NCBI GenBank assembly: GCA_002148405.1
Contig: MUGG01000146.1
Span: 1 to 64,000 of the forward strand
DNA length: 64,000 bases
Source: Alkalinema sp. CACIAM 70d
GTDB lineage: Bacteria; Cyanobacteriota; Cyanobacteriia; Leptolyngbyales; Leptolyngbyaceae
Direction: 5' to 3'
Below the pieces are notes generated by a model. That model was not told the origin of the DNA. It worked only from the letters and a program-made list of their open reading frames with translations, and did no database searches. Each line of letters begins with the position of its first letter. Positions within the stretch are counted from its first letter, which is position 1. The translations under genes were made by a program, and so were the position numbers. Below are positions 8,524-17,774 of the stretch, piece after piece.

Positions 8524-9357
8524 TCAGCCTTTGGGTAACGGGGCCGCCCACCCCAAACGAGTCGGCTGTTCATAAACGCGCTTGAGGGTGTTGATGTCGC
8601 GCGGGGAAATTTTGGGTGGCTGCTTGACCTGGGAGAAATACAGCACATCCGTTTCCTGGGGACTATGCCCCCAAATACCCAATGCATGGCCCAATTCATG
8701 GCGGGCGGCGGCGAGTAACGTCTCCTTGGGCTGGCCCGATCGAAGGGCGATCGTGCAGCGATGGCGCAGCTTCGGTTGATTAATCACTTGGCTAGAGGAA
8801 GATTGGCTAGACTCCGGTTGCTGCCAGTACAGCTCGTAGCGGGTTTCTGCCATGCGTACCCGAGGAATCTCACGGGATCCCGGTGTCCATTTCAGCGGCA
8901 AGCTAGACCGTTGAATTTGAATATCTGCCTGGGTTCGATCGTCCGTCAACGCCAGCGGTAGATAGGCCGTCCAGTCGCGAATGGCTTGGTCAACCTGGTC
9001 TTGCCAAACCTGTTCAGCCTTCGACTGGGCGGACTCCACATAAACTTGCACGGGAAATCTAGACCAAATTAGAGCCCCCACAGGTAACGCCTGCACTTGG
9101 TCAAAATAATCCCCCGATCGATCTTCCCACTGAGCCAAGCTAGGGGGTAATGGGTGAATTTGTAATTCCGGTAACGATTGAGGAGCCAGTGCAGGCGTCG
9201 CGATCGCGTGAGATCTCAGAAATCCGACCATTACGATGCACAACAAAACGATCGTAGTGACAATCAACCACGATCGTTTTAGCCGTAGCACTTTTCTAGG
9301 CCAATTTTTTTGAGTCCAAGAGATCTGCGGTTCCAGCGCTTCTCGTTGCCGAGCCAT
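8524..9357 (-). CDS. Membrane-anchored matrixin-like metallopeptidase
   Basis: The protein has 277 residues: a basic N terminus, one transmembrane segment (about 30-47) and an extracytoplasmic domain. The zinc motif HELGHALGIWGH starts at His220 and supplies His220, Glu221 and His224. The third histidine (His231) is one residue further away than in the classical HExxHxxGxxH metzincin motif. No clear Met-turn is visible. The gene follows secG with no gap: its ATG directly abuts the secG stop. It is therefore the third gene of gpmI-secG-peptidase. Substrates are unknown. Confidence 0.7.
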   Translation of the reverse strand: MARQREALEPQISWTQKNWPRKVLRLKRSWLIVTTIVLLCIVMVGFLRSHAIATPALAPQSLPELQIHPLPPSLAQWEDRSGDYFDQVQALPVGALIWSRFPVQVYVESAQSKAEQVWQDQVDQAIRDWTAYLPLALTDDRTQADIQIQRSSLPLKWTPGSREIPRVRMAETRYELYWQQPESSQSSSSQVINQPKLRHRCTIALRSGQPKETLLAAARHELGHALGIWGHSPQETDVLYFSQVKQPPKISPRDINTLKRVYEQPTRLGWAAPLPKG

Positions 9358-9591
9358 TTATGCTTTGAGCCACCCCGCGCTCAGCACGATCGTCAACCCC
9401 ATAAACATAACGAATAGCGTCCAAGTCACCCGATTCAGGGTCACTTCAGCACTCTTGGTACTGGTGAACAGTTGGGCTTGCCCCCCAAGTCCGCCTAGCC
9501 CATCGCCCTTGGGGCTGTGAAGCAGCACTAAAACAGACAGTCCAACGGCGGAGAACATCCAAAGGACTTTGATGACATTGATAAGGTTCAT
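9358..9591 (-). CDS. secG: Preprotein translocase subunit SecG
   Basis: The 77-residue protein has two transmembrane helices (about 5-22 and 53-72). Between them is the conserved loop LLHSPKGDGLGGLGGQAQLF. SecG is the small accessory subunit of the SecYEG channel in the plasma and thylakoid membranes. The gene follows gpmI, an order seen in many cyanobacteria, and abuts the downstream peptidase gene. Confidence 0.93.
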   Translation of the reverse strand: MNLINVIKVLWMFSAVGLSVLVLLHSPKGDGLGGLGGQAQLFTSTKSAEVTLNRVTWTLFVMFMGLTIVLSAGWLKA

Positions 9592-9643
9592 GGAGATAAC
9601 GCTGAAAAAACGAAACAGAAACTAAAGCGACTACTAACCGCTA

Positions 9644-11242
9644 CTAACGACCAATTTTAACGGGGGTTCGATTGGCTCGCACATCAAAATCAGCGGACTG
9701 AATCATCGATCGACCCGTCATTTCCTCCGGCTGGGGTAGCTTGAGGATTTCCAAAATGGTCGGTGCAATGTCAGACAAACGCCCATCCGATCGTAGGGAC
9801 ACATCGGTTCCATGGCCAGGAATCTTCAGACCTTCCCCTTCCACCAAAATAAAGGGCACCAGGTTACTGGTATGGGCGGTCCAAGGATTGCCATCCTCAT
9901 CCCACATCATTTCTGCGTTGCCATGATCGGCTGTGATGATTGCAGTTCCCCCGGCTCCATTCACCGCCGACAGCAGTTGCCCCAAGTAGTGATCCACCGT
10001 TTCTAGGGCTTTCACCGTGGGTTCCATTTGGCCCGTATGTCCCACCATATCGGGGTTAGCATAATTGATCACAATCAGCGAATAGATCCGCTTTGCGATC
10101 GCCTGAACGGCCGTTTGGGTCACCGCATCGGCGGACATCGTAGGAGCCATATCGTAGGTCGGCACCATGGGACTCGGCACCAATTCCCGATCTTCCCCAG
10201 CGAAGGGTTGCTCTAAGCCACCGTTAAAGAAATAGGTGACGTGGGCGTACTTCTCAGTTTCTGCAGTACGGAACTGCTTCAGACCTTGTTTGGCAATGAC
10301 TTCGCCCAGAATATTGGTCATACTCATGGGTTCAAAGGCCACTAGGACGGGCAAGGAGCCGTCGTACTGCGTCATCGTGGCAAAGGTCAGCGGCTGAATC
10401 AATTCCCGCTCAAAACCGTTAAACTTCGGATCCACGAAAGCTTGGGTCAACTGGCGGGCTCGATCGGGGCGGTAATTGAAGAAAATCACGCCATCACCGG
10501 GATCGACGGTGCCAGCGGCAACTCGGGTTGGCAGGATAAACTCATCGGTTTTGCCGTTGGCATAGGCCGCTTTCAGAATTTCCGAGGCCGATCGGCCATC
10601 AATTTCACCCGCCTGAGTCATCACATCGTAGGCCAACTGCACTCGATCCCAGCGCCGATCGCGATCCATGGCGTAGTAGCGTCCACTGATCGTGACAATT
10701 TTGCCAATACCACATTCATCAATGTAGGACTGCAAGCGATCGATCGAAGCAACACCATCCGTCGGCAAGGTATCCCGCCCATCGGTAATGGCGTGGATAC
10801 ACACCTTAGAAAGGCCTTGCGCTTTGGCTAAATCCAAGAGACCCAACAGGTGATCTAAATGGGAATGGACTCCCCCTTCAGAGCAGAGGCCGACAAGATG
10901 CAACTTGCCTTGGCTCGCTTGAACAGCTTCACAAACTTTAACCAGTGCAGCATTGCGGAGGTGGGCACCCGTTTCAACCGCATCAGAAATTCTGACGAGT
11001 TCCTGGGGAACAACACGGCCTGCACCAATGTTAAGATGGCCCACCTCTGAGTTACCCATTTGCCCATCAGGCAAGCCCACATCTTTCCCAGAAGTCCGAA
11101 TGAGTGTATGTGGATAGACCTTCGTAAGACTGTCCATGACTGGGGTTTTTGCTGCAGCGACTGCGTTACCATCCACGGCTTCGCGATGCCCCCAGCCATC
11201 TAAGATGATCAGCACCACAGGAGAAACAGGCACCTGTGCCAT
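9644..11242 (-). CDS. gpmI: 2,3-bisphosphoglycerate-independent phosphoglycerate mutase
   Basis: GpmI interconverts 3- and 2-phosphoglycerate in lower glycolysis and in carbon export from the Calvin cycle. At 532 residues it is full length. The alkaline-phosphatase-like metal site is visible: LIILDGWGHRE near the N terminus, the catalytic Ser65 in MGNSEVGH, and the C-terminal ITADHGNAEMMWD and TAHTSNLVPF blocks. It heads the operon with secG and the metallopeptidase. The end of the gene carries a 10-base repeat (CGTTAGTAG-GGTTAGTAG), which gives two stop codons in a row. Confidence 0.97.
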   Translation of the reverse strand: MAQVPVSPVVLIILDGWGHREAVDGNAVAAAKTPVMDSLTKVYPHTLIRTSGKDVGLPDGQMGNSEVGHLNIGAGRVVPQELVRISDAVETGAHLRNAALVKVCEAVQASQGKLHLVGLCSEGGVHSHLDHLLGLLDLAKAQGLSKVCIHAITDGRDTLPTDGVASIDRLQSYIDECGIGKIVTISGRYYAMDRDRRWDRVQLAYDVMTQAGEIDGRSASEILKAAYANGKTDEFILPTRVAAGTVDPGDGVIFFNYRPDRARQLTQAFVDPKFNGFERELIQPLTFATMTQYDGSLPVLVAFEPMSMTNILGEVIAKQGLKQFRTAETEKYAHVTYFFNGGLEQPFAGEDRELVPSPMVPTYDMAPTMSADAVTQTAVQAIAKRIYSLIVINYANPDMVGHTGQMEPTVKALETVDHYLGQLLSAVNGAGGTAIITADHGNAEMMWDEDGNPWTAHTSNLVPFILVEGEGLKIPGHGTDVSLRSDGRLSDIAPTILEILKLPQPEEMTGRSMIQSADFDVRANRTPVKIGR

Positions 11243-11676
11243 ATAGTTTTCGCCCTTTTATCTACTATCCTCCGGCGATCATACCACTGGAACTCAAGGG
11301 TTCAGACGATTGGATGGATTAGAAAATCAAAGCTAGGCTTTACAAAACTAAATACCTGTCTTAAAAGAGTCTAAACATTTCCCCCCCCATAGCAGTAGAT
11401 TGCCCTTGGCAGGGAATCGTTATAGGAGAGTATCTAGATTAGGCTTCTATACTTTGCTGAAGGTTATTGTTCTAGATGAGGTATCGAAAAAAATCTATAC
11501 TTAACTTCAAGATTCCACAAGGTTCATAGAACCGTAATTAATTTCTTGAAACGAGAGTCAACTTCATAGCTCAGGGTCTTTGCGTCGATCGTCTTTGCGT
11601 CGATCTAGACTCTGCACAATTCCTGACACCATTTGCCGTAATCTCAAAGGGAGAACGCTTTCGCGATCGTGCACTG
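11243..11676. other. Divergent intergenic region gpmI-ktrB with 15-bp duplication
   Basis: The region must carry promoters for both divergent genes. A perfect tandem duplication of GTCTTTGCGTCGATC lies at 11576-11590 and 11591-11605, and a run of eight C is near 11382. I do not recognise an RNA element here. In particular, there is no c-di-AMP riboswitch in front of ktrB. Confidence 0.45.
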
Positions 11677-13077
11677 ATGACTGTTGCTAGAACCGTTTGC
11701 TTAGGCTTTTTAGCGGTAATTTTTATCGGAGCCCTTCTGTTAGCCATGCCATTTTCCTTGGCGGGCGGATACCCAGAAGGTTGGCTCAAGGCATTTCACA
11801 TTGGGTTATTCACTTCGACTTCTGCTGTCTGTGTGACGGGGTTATCGGTCGTCGATGTAGGGAAGTATTTCACGATTTTTGGTCAAATTATCTTGGCGCT
11901 CTTGGCTCAAATCGGCGGCCTTGGGTATATGACCGCCACAACGGTACTACTGCTACTCCTGCGCAAGCGTTTAGGGCTGCGAGACAAAATTGCGATTCAA
12001 CAGTCCCTAGATGTTGCTGGACTATCCGGTTTGCCAGCACTTATTAAATCCATCATTGCAACAACCTTAGTGTTTGAGGTAGCAGGGGCACTATTTATGT
12101 TGCCCACATTTTCGGATCCAAACCAGTTGCCCCCCAATCCGGCTATGTGGCCAACCTTTATTCAGCAGGGCGGCTTGACCCCTCTCAAGGCACTTTGGCT
12201 AGCCCTATTTCATAGTGTTAGTGCATTTAACAATGCGGGGTTTGGTCTGTTCGCCGACAACTTGATGGGCTATGTCCATTCCGTTCCCATCAGTCTTGGG
12301 ATCTCCGGTCTCATCATTTTTGGTGGGATTGGCTATCAAGTGATTATGGAAGCCTTCTTTTGGCTCCGCAATCGCACAAGGGGAGAGTCCCGTAGAACGG
12401 TGTTTTCCTTGAACTTCAAAATTGCAATCAGCACCACGATCGCCCTTTTGGTGATTGGCACGATCGCCTTTTTGCTAACGGAACTCACCAATAGCCAAAC
12501 CCTTGCGCCCCTACCGTTCTGGGATAAAGTGCTGGCAGCTTGGTTCCAGTCGGTTACCCCTCGCACGGCTGGATTTAACACGATCGATATCGGCAAAATG
12601 ACGGCGACGGGGCTATTCATCACCATCATTTTGATGTTTATTGGAGCCAGTCCAGGAGGTACCGGAGGGGGCATTAAGACGACAACCTTTCGCATTTTGG
12701 TCAGTTGTACCACGACGGTTTTAAAGGGCAAAGAGGAAGTCCTGTGCTTCCAGCGTCAAATCCCGATCGCGCTCATCCTCAAAGCCGTCGCGGTTGCACT
12801 GGGGTCTGCCCTGACAGTCACGCTCTCCACAACGTTGCTGACCCTCACCGATCCAAAGCAGCCCTTTATGCATTTATTTTTTGAAGCGATGTCTGCATTT
12901 GGCACGGTGGGCCTATCGGCAGTGGGCACTGCTAACTTGACGATCCTTGGGCAACTCATTCTAGTTCCCACCATGTACATTGGCCGTGTTGGCGTCTTGC
13001 TCTTGATGAGTGCAATTTTGGGAGATCCAAAACCGAGTTTTGTAAAATACCCAGAGGAAAATTTATTGGTGGGATAG
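11677..13077 (+). CDS. ktrB: Potassium uptake channel subunit KtrB
   Basis: The 466-residue integral membrane protein has about ten hydrophobic segments and the four-fold M1-P-M2 architecture of the TrkH/KtrB superfamily. The selectivity-filter glycines are visible in segments such as SAVCVTGLS, SAFNNAGFGLF, TPRTAGFNT and SAFGTVGLSAVG. KtrB is the Na+-dependent K+-translocating subunit and works with cytosolic KtrA, encoded 190 bases downstream on the same strand. An ATG at 11677 is the first usable start. Together with KtrA it serves osmotic and light-shift adaptation. Confidence 0.93.
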   Translation: MTVARTVCLGFLAVIFIGALLLAMPFSLAGGYPEGWLKAFHIGLFTSTSAVCVTGLSVVDVGKYFTIFGQIILALLAQIGGLGYMTATTVLLLLLRKRLGLRDKIAIQQSLDVAGLSGLPALIKSIIATTLVFEVAGALFMLPTFSDPNQLPPNPAMWPTFIQQGGLTPLKALWLALFHSVSAFNNAGFGLFADNLMGYVHSVPISLGISGLIIFGGIGYQVIMEAFFWLRNRTRGESRRTVFSLNFKIAISTTIALLVIGTIAFLLTELTNSQTLAPLPFWDKVLAAWFQSVTPRTAGFNTIDIGKMTATGLFITIILMFIGASPGGTGGGIKTTTFRILVSCTTTVLKGKEEVLCFQRQIPIALILKAVAVALGSALTVTLSTTLLTLTDPKQPFMHLFFEAMSAFGTVGLSAVGTANLTILGQLILVPTMYIGRVGVLLLMSAILGDPKPSFVKYPEENLLVG

Positions 13078-13089
13078 TATTCACCCATT

Positions 13090-13121
13090 TTTTGAACCAA
13101 TTCAAGTTTTGAACCAATTCA
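13090..13121. repeat. Short tandem duplication downstream of ktrB
   Basis: TTTTGAACCAATTCA occurs at 13090-13104 and again at 13107-13121 (period 17), shortly after the ktrB stop. A second looser duplication (CCTAGCTAAAT) follows near 13178-13206. Confidence 0.8.
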
Positions 13122-13268
13122 CTTACCTGTGGGGGCTTAATGTACCTACCCCAACCGTTACAGGTATCTCCGACCGGGCCTAGCTAAATACCGAACCTAG
13201 CTAAATTAAGTTATCTTCCTGATTTTGACGGTTTCGACATTCATTCCTAGATTTTTTGAGGCTAACCT

Positions 13269-13970
13269 GTGGATCTCTCTTCCCTTGGATTTTTTAACAC
13301 CCTTCGTTTCGATCGTAAAAATCGTCAGTTCGCTGTGATTGGCCTCGGTCGCTTTGGCCGCGCTGTCTGTAGCACACTTCACAGTCAGGGCTATGATGTT
13401 TTGGCGATCGATTCCGATGAAGGCCGGGTTTCCCAAGCATTGAACGATCGCATCGTCGCCCATGCCCGTGCTATTGACTCAACCCAGCCCAGCGCACTGG
13501 CCGAAGCAGGGATTTTTGAGCAGGATACCGTCATTGTGGCCATTGGCAACTACGTCCAAGAAAGTATTATTACAACCCTGAATGTCAAAGAGGGCGGGGT
13601 TACCCATGTTGTCGCCAAGGCATCCTCGGAAATTCATGTCACCCTGTTGAAGAAAGTGGGTGCTGATCACGTTATTTTTCCGGAACACGACGCAGGCTGC
13701 AACCTAGCCCGATCACTCACAAAGCCCGGTATTTTAGAGCGATTTGAACTCGATCCAGACAGTAGCATTGTAGAAGTGATTACCCCCGAGGAATTCGACG
13801 GCAAAACGATCGCGGAACTGCAACTGCGATCGCGCTATGGGGTCAACCTCGTGGCTTTCAGTAAAGATAAAAAGTTTGTTGTGAATCCTGATCCAACCAC
13901 TCCTCTGCGCAAGGGTACCGCGATCGTTGTAATTGGGGCAAATAAGGATATTGATCGCCTGCCTATTTAA
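13269..13970 (+). CDS. ktrA: KtrA potassium uptake regulatory subunit (RCK domain)
   Basis: The 233-residue cytosolic protein starts at a GTG. The RCK-N Rossmann domain carries the nucleotide motif VIGLGRFGRAV and the acidic end of strand 2 (AIDSDE). An RCK-C domain occupies about 150-233. KtrA forms octameric rings that gate KtrB on ATP/ADP exchange, and in other bacteria the RCK-C domain can bind cyclic di-AMP. The pairing with ktrB fixes the assignment. Confidence 0.93.
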   Translation: MDLSSLGFFNTLRFDRKNRQFAVIGLGRFGRAVCSTLHSQGYDVLAIDSDEGRVSQALNDRIVAHARAIDSTQPSALAEAGIFEQDTVIVAIGNYVQESIITTLNVKEGGVTHVVAKASSEIHVTLLKKVGADHVIFPEHDAGCNLARSLTKPGILERFELDPDSSIVEVITPEEFDGKTIAELQLRSRYGVNLVAFSKDKKFVVNPDPTTPLRKGTAIVVIGANKDIDRLPI

Positions 13971-13989
13971 AACTTCTCATTTAAGAACT

Positions 13990-14024
13990 AATGGAGAAGA
14001 GGTTTCATCAATCTCTTCTCCATT
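13990..14024 (+). terminator. Hairpin downstream of ktrA
   Basis: A 12-bp perfect stem (AATGGAGAAGAG / CTCTTCTCCATT) with an 11-base loop lies 20 bases after the ktrA stop. There is no strong T-tract, so it may terminate or stabilise the transcript. Confidence 0.6.
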
Positions 14025-14156
14025 GAACCTAGTACATTTGTGAGGTATTCGCTGTTCCTGTCTTGGTTATTCCTGGTCTGTGGATACCCTTCTAGATATC
14101 CCTGAGCAGTTGTTTGAATTAGATCAGCGTAATGGCCATTCAAAACACTAGTCTAA

Positions 14157-15662
14157 TCAGCTCACCCGATCAGTTACTTTGCCCACATAGGACAAAGATT
14201 GCATGGTTGAAGGCAATGCCTCTCGCAAACCACGTTTCGTCACGACCCACTCAGTATTGCCAACAAGGTGATCATAGATTGCAATGATAGCAATCATATT
14301 TTTGAATACACAGTAGACAGGAATGAACAGACAGTAGGTGACATAGGCCATAATCGATTGCTCACTCGATCGTGCCCGAATATGCCAAGCAGTTAAAGTC
14401 TGAAATGGGCCACTCATTAACGTCAGTAATGTCGTTGACCAGAAAAATACGTCGGAAATGGGTGGAGTTTCCATTTCTGCCAACGAAAATCCCAACAAAA
14501 GTGGAAAAATCTGAAGGGCAACAAAATGGAAGACTGCACTGTAAATTAACAGCATAGTCCAGTAGGCTTTTTGCCAACCGTCCAATTTACTCGATCGCAA
14601 CAGGGGAATCTGATAGCGGAGGGCAACTTCTAACCAACCCTGAGCCCAGCGTTTACGTTGAAACCAGAACGATCGTAAGTCAACCGGAGCTAATTCAGTT
14701 GTAATGATGCGCGGATCATGCACCATTTGATGGCCCCGCAGCAATGTCCTGATGGTGGCATCAATGTCCTCGGTCATCATTTCTGGTTGAAACTTCGTGC
14801 GCCGTAACACTGAGGTTCGCCAATAGCCATTGGATCCACAGAACATCCCCGTATCCACCAAGAGCGACTTCGCTGGATGGCTCACCCCATACATGCACTC
14901 AAATTCCACCGCAATCATCTGCGTCAGAAAATTCGTGCCGTAGTTTCGGATCACATTGCGGCCTTGCACTACAGAATATTCGCCAGTTTGCAGCCAACCC
15001 CATGCCCGCTCTAGACAATCAGCTTGAGGACGATGGTCGGCGTCTAAAATACCTGTAATCTCACCTTTAAGGGTTTTGATTACGGCATTTAAGTTTTCTG
15101 CCTTCGATCGACTCCCTTCGACGGACACCAGACGTAACTCTGGATACTGACTTGCGAGCAGTTCTAACTCATCTTCTACTGGCAATCGCACGGGTGTGTT
15201 GTACGCTAACACCAACTCCAAGCCACCTGCTGGACGATGCAAAGTCGCCAGAATATATTTCAAGGTGTCAAGAATAATATGTTGCTCGTTGGGTAGGTAT
15301 GCAACAACAACCAGAGAACAAAGCGGCATATCCTGCAGATTAACATCCGCAGGCAATATTCCTTCTGGCCTTCGACGACGGAAACGCAAAACTTGTTGAA
15401 TAATGCCCAATTTCGGCTTTTTCCTGCGTAATTTCGAGGAATAGGCCACCATGGTCGCGATCGCTTCACCAATCACCACCGCAGACGTCAGCAAATACAA
15501 CACTGGCATCACCCAATGCAGGGCTTGCAAGTTGCCTTCGTTTTTCAAAATCCAATAGTACAAGACTGTTGGCAAACCGATCACTACCACATGGGTAAAG
15601 ACGATTTTGTCAAGAACATCACCAAACAGTACAAACGGCTTTTGCAGCAGTCCCTTCCTCAT
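14157..15662 (-). CDS. Membrane family-2 glycosyltransferase (cellulose-synthase-like)
   Basis: The protein has about 501 residues from the ATG at 15662. A TTG 23 codons upstream is an alternative start. Two N-terminal transmembrane helices precede a cytosolic GT2 catalytic domain. That domain shows the D, DxD (ILDADH), TEDID and Q(R)xRW (FQRKRWAQGW) signatures of processive beta-glycosyltransferases. Three or four C-terminal helices follow. Such enzymes polymerise and export polysaccharides such as cellulose-like or poly-GlcNAc-type chains. No PilZ domain or partner gene is present, so the product is undetermined. Confidence 0.85.
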   Translation of the reverse strand: MRKGLLQKPFVLFGDVLDKIVFTHVVVIGLPTVLYYWILKNEGNLQALHWVMPVLYLLTSAVVIGEAIATMVAYSSKLRRKKPKLGIIQQVLRFRRRRPEGILPADVNLQDMPLCSLVVVAYLPNEQHIILDTLKYILATLHRPAGGLELVLAYNTPVRLPVEDELELLASQYPELRLVSVEGSRSKAENLNAVIKTLKGEITGILDADHRPQADCLERAWGWLQTGEYSVVQGRNVIRNYGTNFLTQMIAVEFECMYGVSHPAKSLLVDTGMFCGSNGYWRTSVLRRTKFQPEMMTEDIDATIRTLLRGHQMVHDPRIITTELAPVDLRSFWFQRKRWAQGWLEVALRYQIPLLRSSKLDGWQKAYWTMLLIYSAVFHFVALQIFPLLLGFSLAEMETPPISDVFFWSTTLLTLMSGPFQTLTAWHIRARSSEQSIMAYVTYCLFIPVYCVFKNMIAIIAIYDHLVGNTEWVVTKRGLREALPSTMQSLSYVGKVTDRVS

Positions 15663-16181
15663 AGTTTTATAAGCATCAAGGGTTCTTATAACGAGAAACC
15701 ATGCACAAGCAGCCTTGTCAAACCATAGCAAACGGAAATTTCAGTTGGTCAAGGCTTGTGCTTAACCAAATTTTCCGAGGAGATGGGCACGGCAGCTATC
15801 GGCCAAGAATCAAAGCACTTAGACAGATGGATGAGTTTCAACCAATTGCCCAGAAACTCTTTGACCGAGGCTCCCAAAAGCTTTGTGTAGCATACTCCAT
15901 AACGCGATAGGTAGGATCACTCAACCCAGTAAAATCTCAGTAGCTTCCAGAGAAGCCAGACTTTCAGGCAGAATGAGGCTGTTTATACAGGCTGACGCTG
16001 TCGAGCGAAGACAGCGCGTGTGAGGAGGGAATGTGAGATGCAAAGGGTGATTTTTACAAACCAGCCCTGATGATGCAAGAAACCAATTACTAAAACTACT
16101 AAAACAGTAACCAATAATTGGCAAGAAATATCTGTTAACAAGTAACCGATTTCACAAAATTGCCCTCGATCGAGGTCAACC
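15663..16181. other. Divergent noncoding region
   Basis: These 519 bases separate the divergent GT2 and CrtISO-like genes and should hold both promoters. A hairpin CGCTGTC / GACAGCG (15996-16016, 7-base loop) is the only strong structure. Short ORFs here have no support. Confidence 0.4.
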
Positions 16182-17696
16182 ATGACTCAAACAGACGTTC
16201 TCGTAATTGGCAGTGGAATTGGGGGATTAGTAGCAGCAGCCCTGTTAGCACGCTACGGCAAGCGTGTAGTCGTCTGCGAAAGCCATAGTACTCCTGGCGG
16301 AGCGGCCCATAGCTTTTCTCGACAGGGGTTTCACTTTGATTCAGGCCCCTCATTCTACTGTGGTTTAGGGGAGTGTGCCTCTCTCAATCCCCTTCAGCAA
16401 GTCCTTCAGATTTTGGGAGAAGCGATTCCAACACATCCCTATGATCCATTAGGGCATTATCATTTTCCGGAAATGACGGTGCCAATTTACGGCAGTTGGG
16501 AGCGCTATCGATCGGAAATTTCGCGAATCACCCCCCAAGGAGCCAGGGAATTAGAGCAATTTAAGCAACAATTACTAAAAATCTATGAGGGACTTCGGAA
16601 CATTCCAACCCTTGCTTTACGATCGGACTGGCAACTGTTTCCCATCTTGTTCACCCAATATCCCAAGGGTTGCCTACAGCTCCTGCATCGATTACCCCTC
16701 CTCGGCTTGTCCGCAGGCCAAATCTTGGATCAAACAGTGCAAGATCCCTGGGTCCGGCGCTTAGTGGATTTGGAATGTTTTTTGTTATCTGGCTTAAAAG
16801 CCCACGGCACGGTTGCCCCAGAAATGGCATTTATGTTTGGCGAACGGGGGCAGTGGCCGATCGACTATCCCCTCGGCGGCAGTCAAGCGATTGTTGATGC
16901 TTTAGTGCGTGGTCTAGCCAAGCATGGTGGCCAATTACGCCTAAATGCCCATGTGGAAAAAATTCTGGTTCAGAATCGTCAGGTGCAAGGGGTGCAGTTA
17001 CGCAACGGGGAACACATCCAGGCGGCCACCGTCATCTCCAACGCGACCCGTTGGGATACCTTTGGTCACCTGGTACCGCCAGAAAGCCTCCCCGATCGCC
17101 TGCGGCAACCCATTTTGCAAACCCCGGCGATCGCTAGTTTTATGCATCTACACTTGGGCATTCGGGCCGACGGGCTAGAGTCCCTCACGGGTCACCATGT
17201 GGTCGTCCACGACGATCGGCAGGACATTACCGCTCCCGGCAATATCTGCATGATTTCCATCCCTTCCGTCTGGGATCCCACCCTGGCACCTCTAGGACAT
17301 CATGGGATCCATGCCTACACATTGGAACCCTATCACGGTTGGCAGCGAGATCAGGACTACAGGAGCCGCAAACAGCAGCGGGCTAAAACCTTATATAAAG
17401 CCCTAGAACGGGTGATTCCTGACATTCGATCGCGGGTGGTTCTCGAACTGATCGGTACCCCCTTAACTCACGCCCGCTATCTCCGCCGATATCAAGGAAC
17501 CTATGGTCCTGCGATCGCCGCAGGTAGGGGTCAATTTCCAAGTTGTCACACGCCGATCCAGGGGCTTTACTGTGTGGGAGATAGTACGATGCCCGGAATT
17601 GGCATGCCTGCGGTGGCAGCTTCTGGGATCCTCTGCGCCAATACATTAGTTTCTCCCGCTCAAACCAGGGACGTAGTCCGACAAAGGTCTTGCTAG
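16182..17696 (+). CDS. CrtISO/phytoene-desaturase-like FAD oxidoreductase
   Basis: The protein has 504 residues. The N-terminal dinucleotide motif VIGSGIGGLVAAALLARYG and the following E-S-----GG segment bind FAD. The C-terminal YCVGDSTMPGIGMPAVAASG completes the FAD site. The fold and length match the carotenoid isomerase (CrtISO/CrtH), phytoene desaturase (CrtI/CrtO) and retinol-saturase superfamily. I infer a role in carotenoid isomerisation or desaturation, but the exact reaction cannot be decided. It stands alone, followed closely by a transporter gene. Confidence 0.8.
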   Translation: MTQTDVLVIGSGIGGLVAAALLARYGKRVVVCESHSTPGGAAHSFSRQGFHFDSGPSFYCGLGECASLNPLQQVLQILGEAIPTHPYDPLGHYHFPEMTVPIYGSWERYRSEISRITPQGARELEQFKQQLLKIYEGLRNIPTLALRSDWQLFPILFTQYPKGCLQLLHRLPLLGLSAGQILDQTVQDPWVRRLVDLECFLLSGLKAHGTVAPEMAFMFGERGQWPIDYPLGGSQAIVDALVRGLAKHGGQLRLNAHVEKILVQNRQVQGVQLRNGEHIQAATVISNATRWDTFGHLVPPESLPDRLRQPILQTPAIASFMHLHLGIRADGLESLTGHHVVVHDDRQDITAPGNICMISIPSVWDPTLAPLGHHGIHAYTLEPYHGWQRDQDYRSRKQQRAKTLYKALERVIPDIRSRVVLELIGTPLTHARYLRRYQGTYGPAIAAGRGQFPSCHTPIQGLYCVGDSTMPGIGMPAVAASGILCANTLVSPAQTRDVVRQRSC

Positions 17697-17774
17697 GCTG
17701 ATGGGGCTAGGTCTTGACTTCATCCTCTAGCAACAGCGGACAATGGCTCTATTCGTTATCTACTGAGTGCCGTG

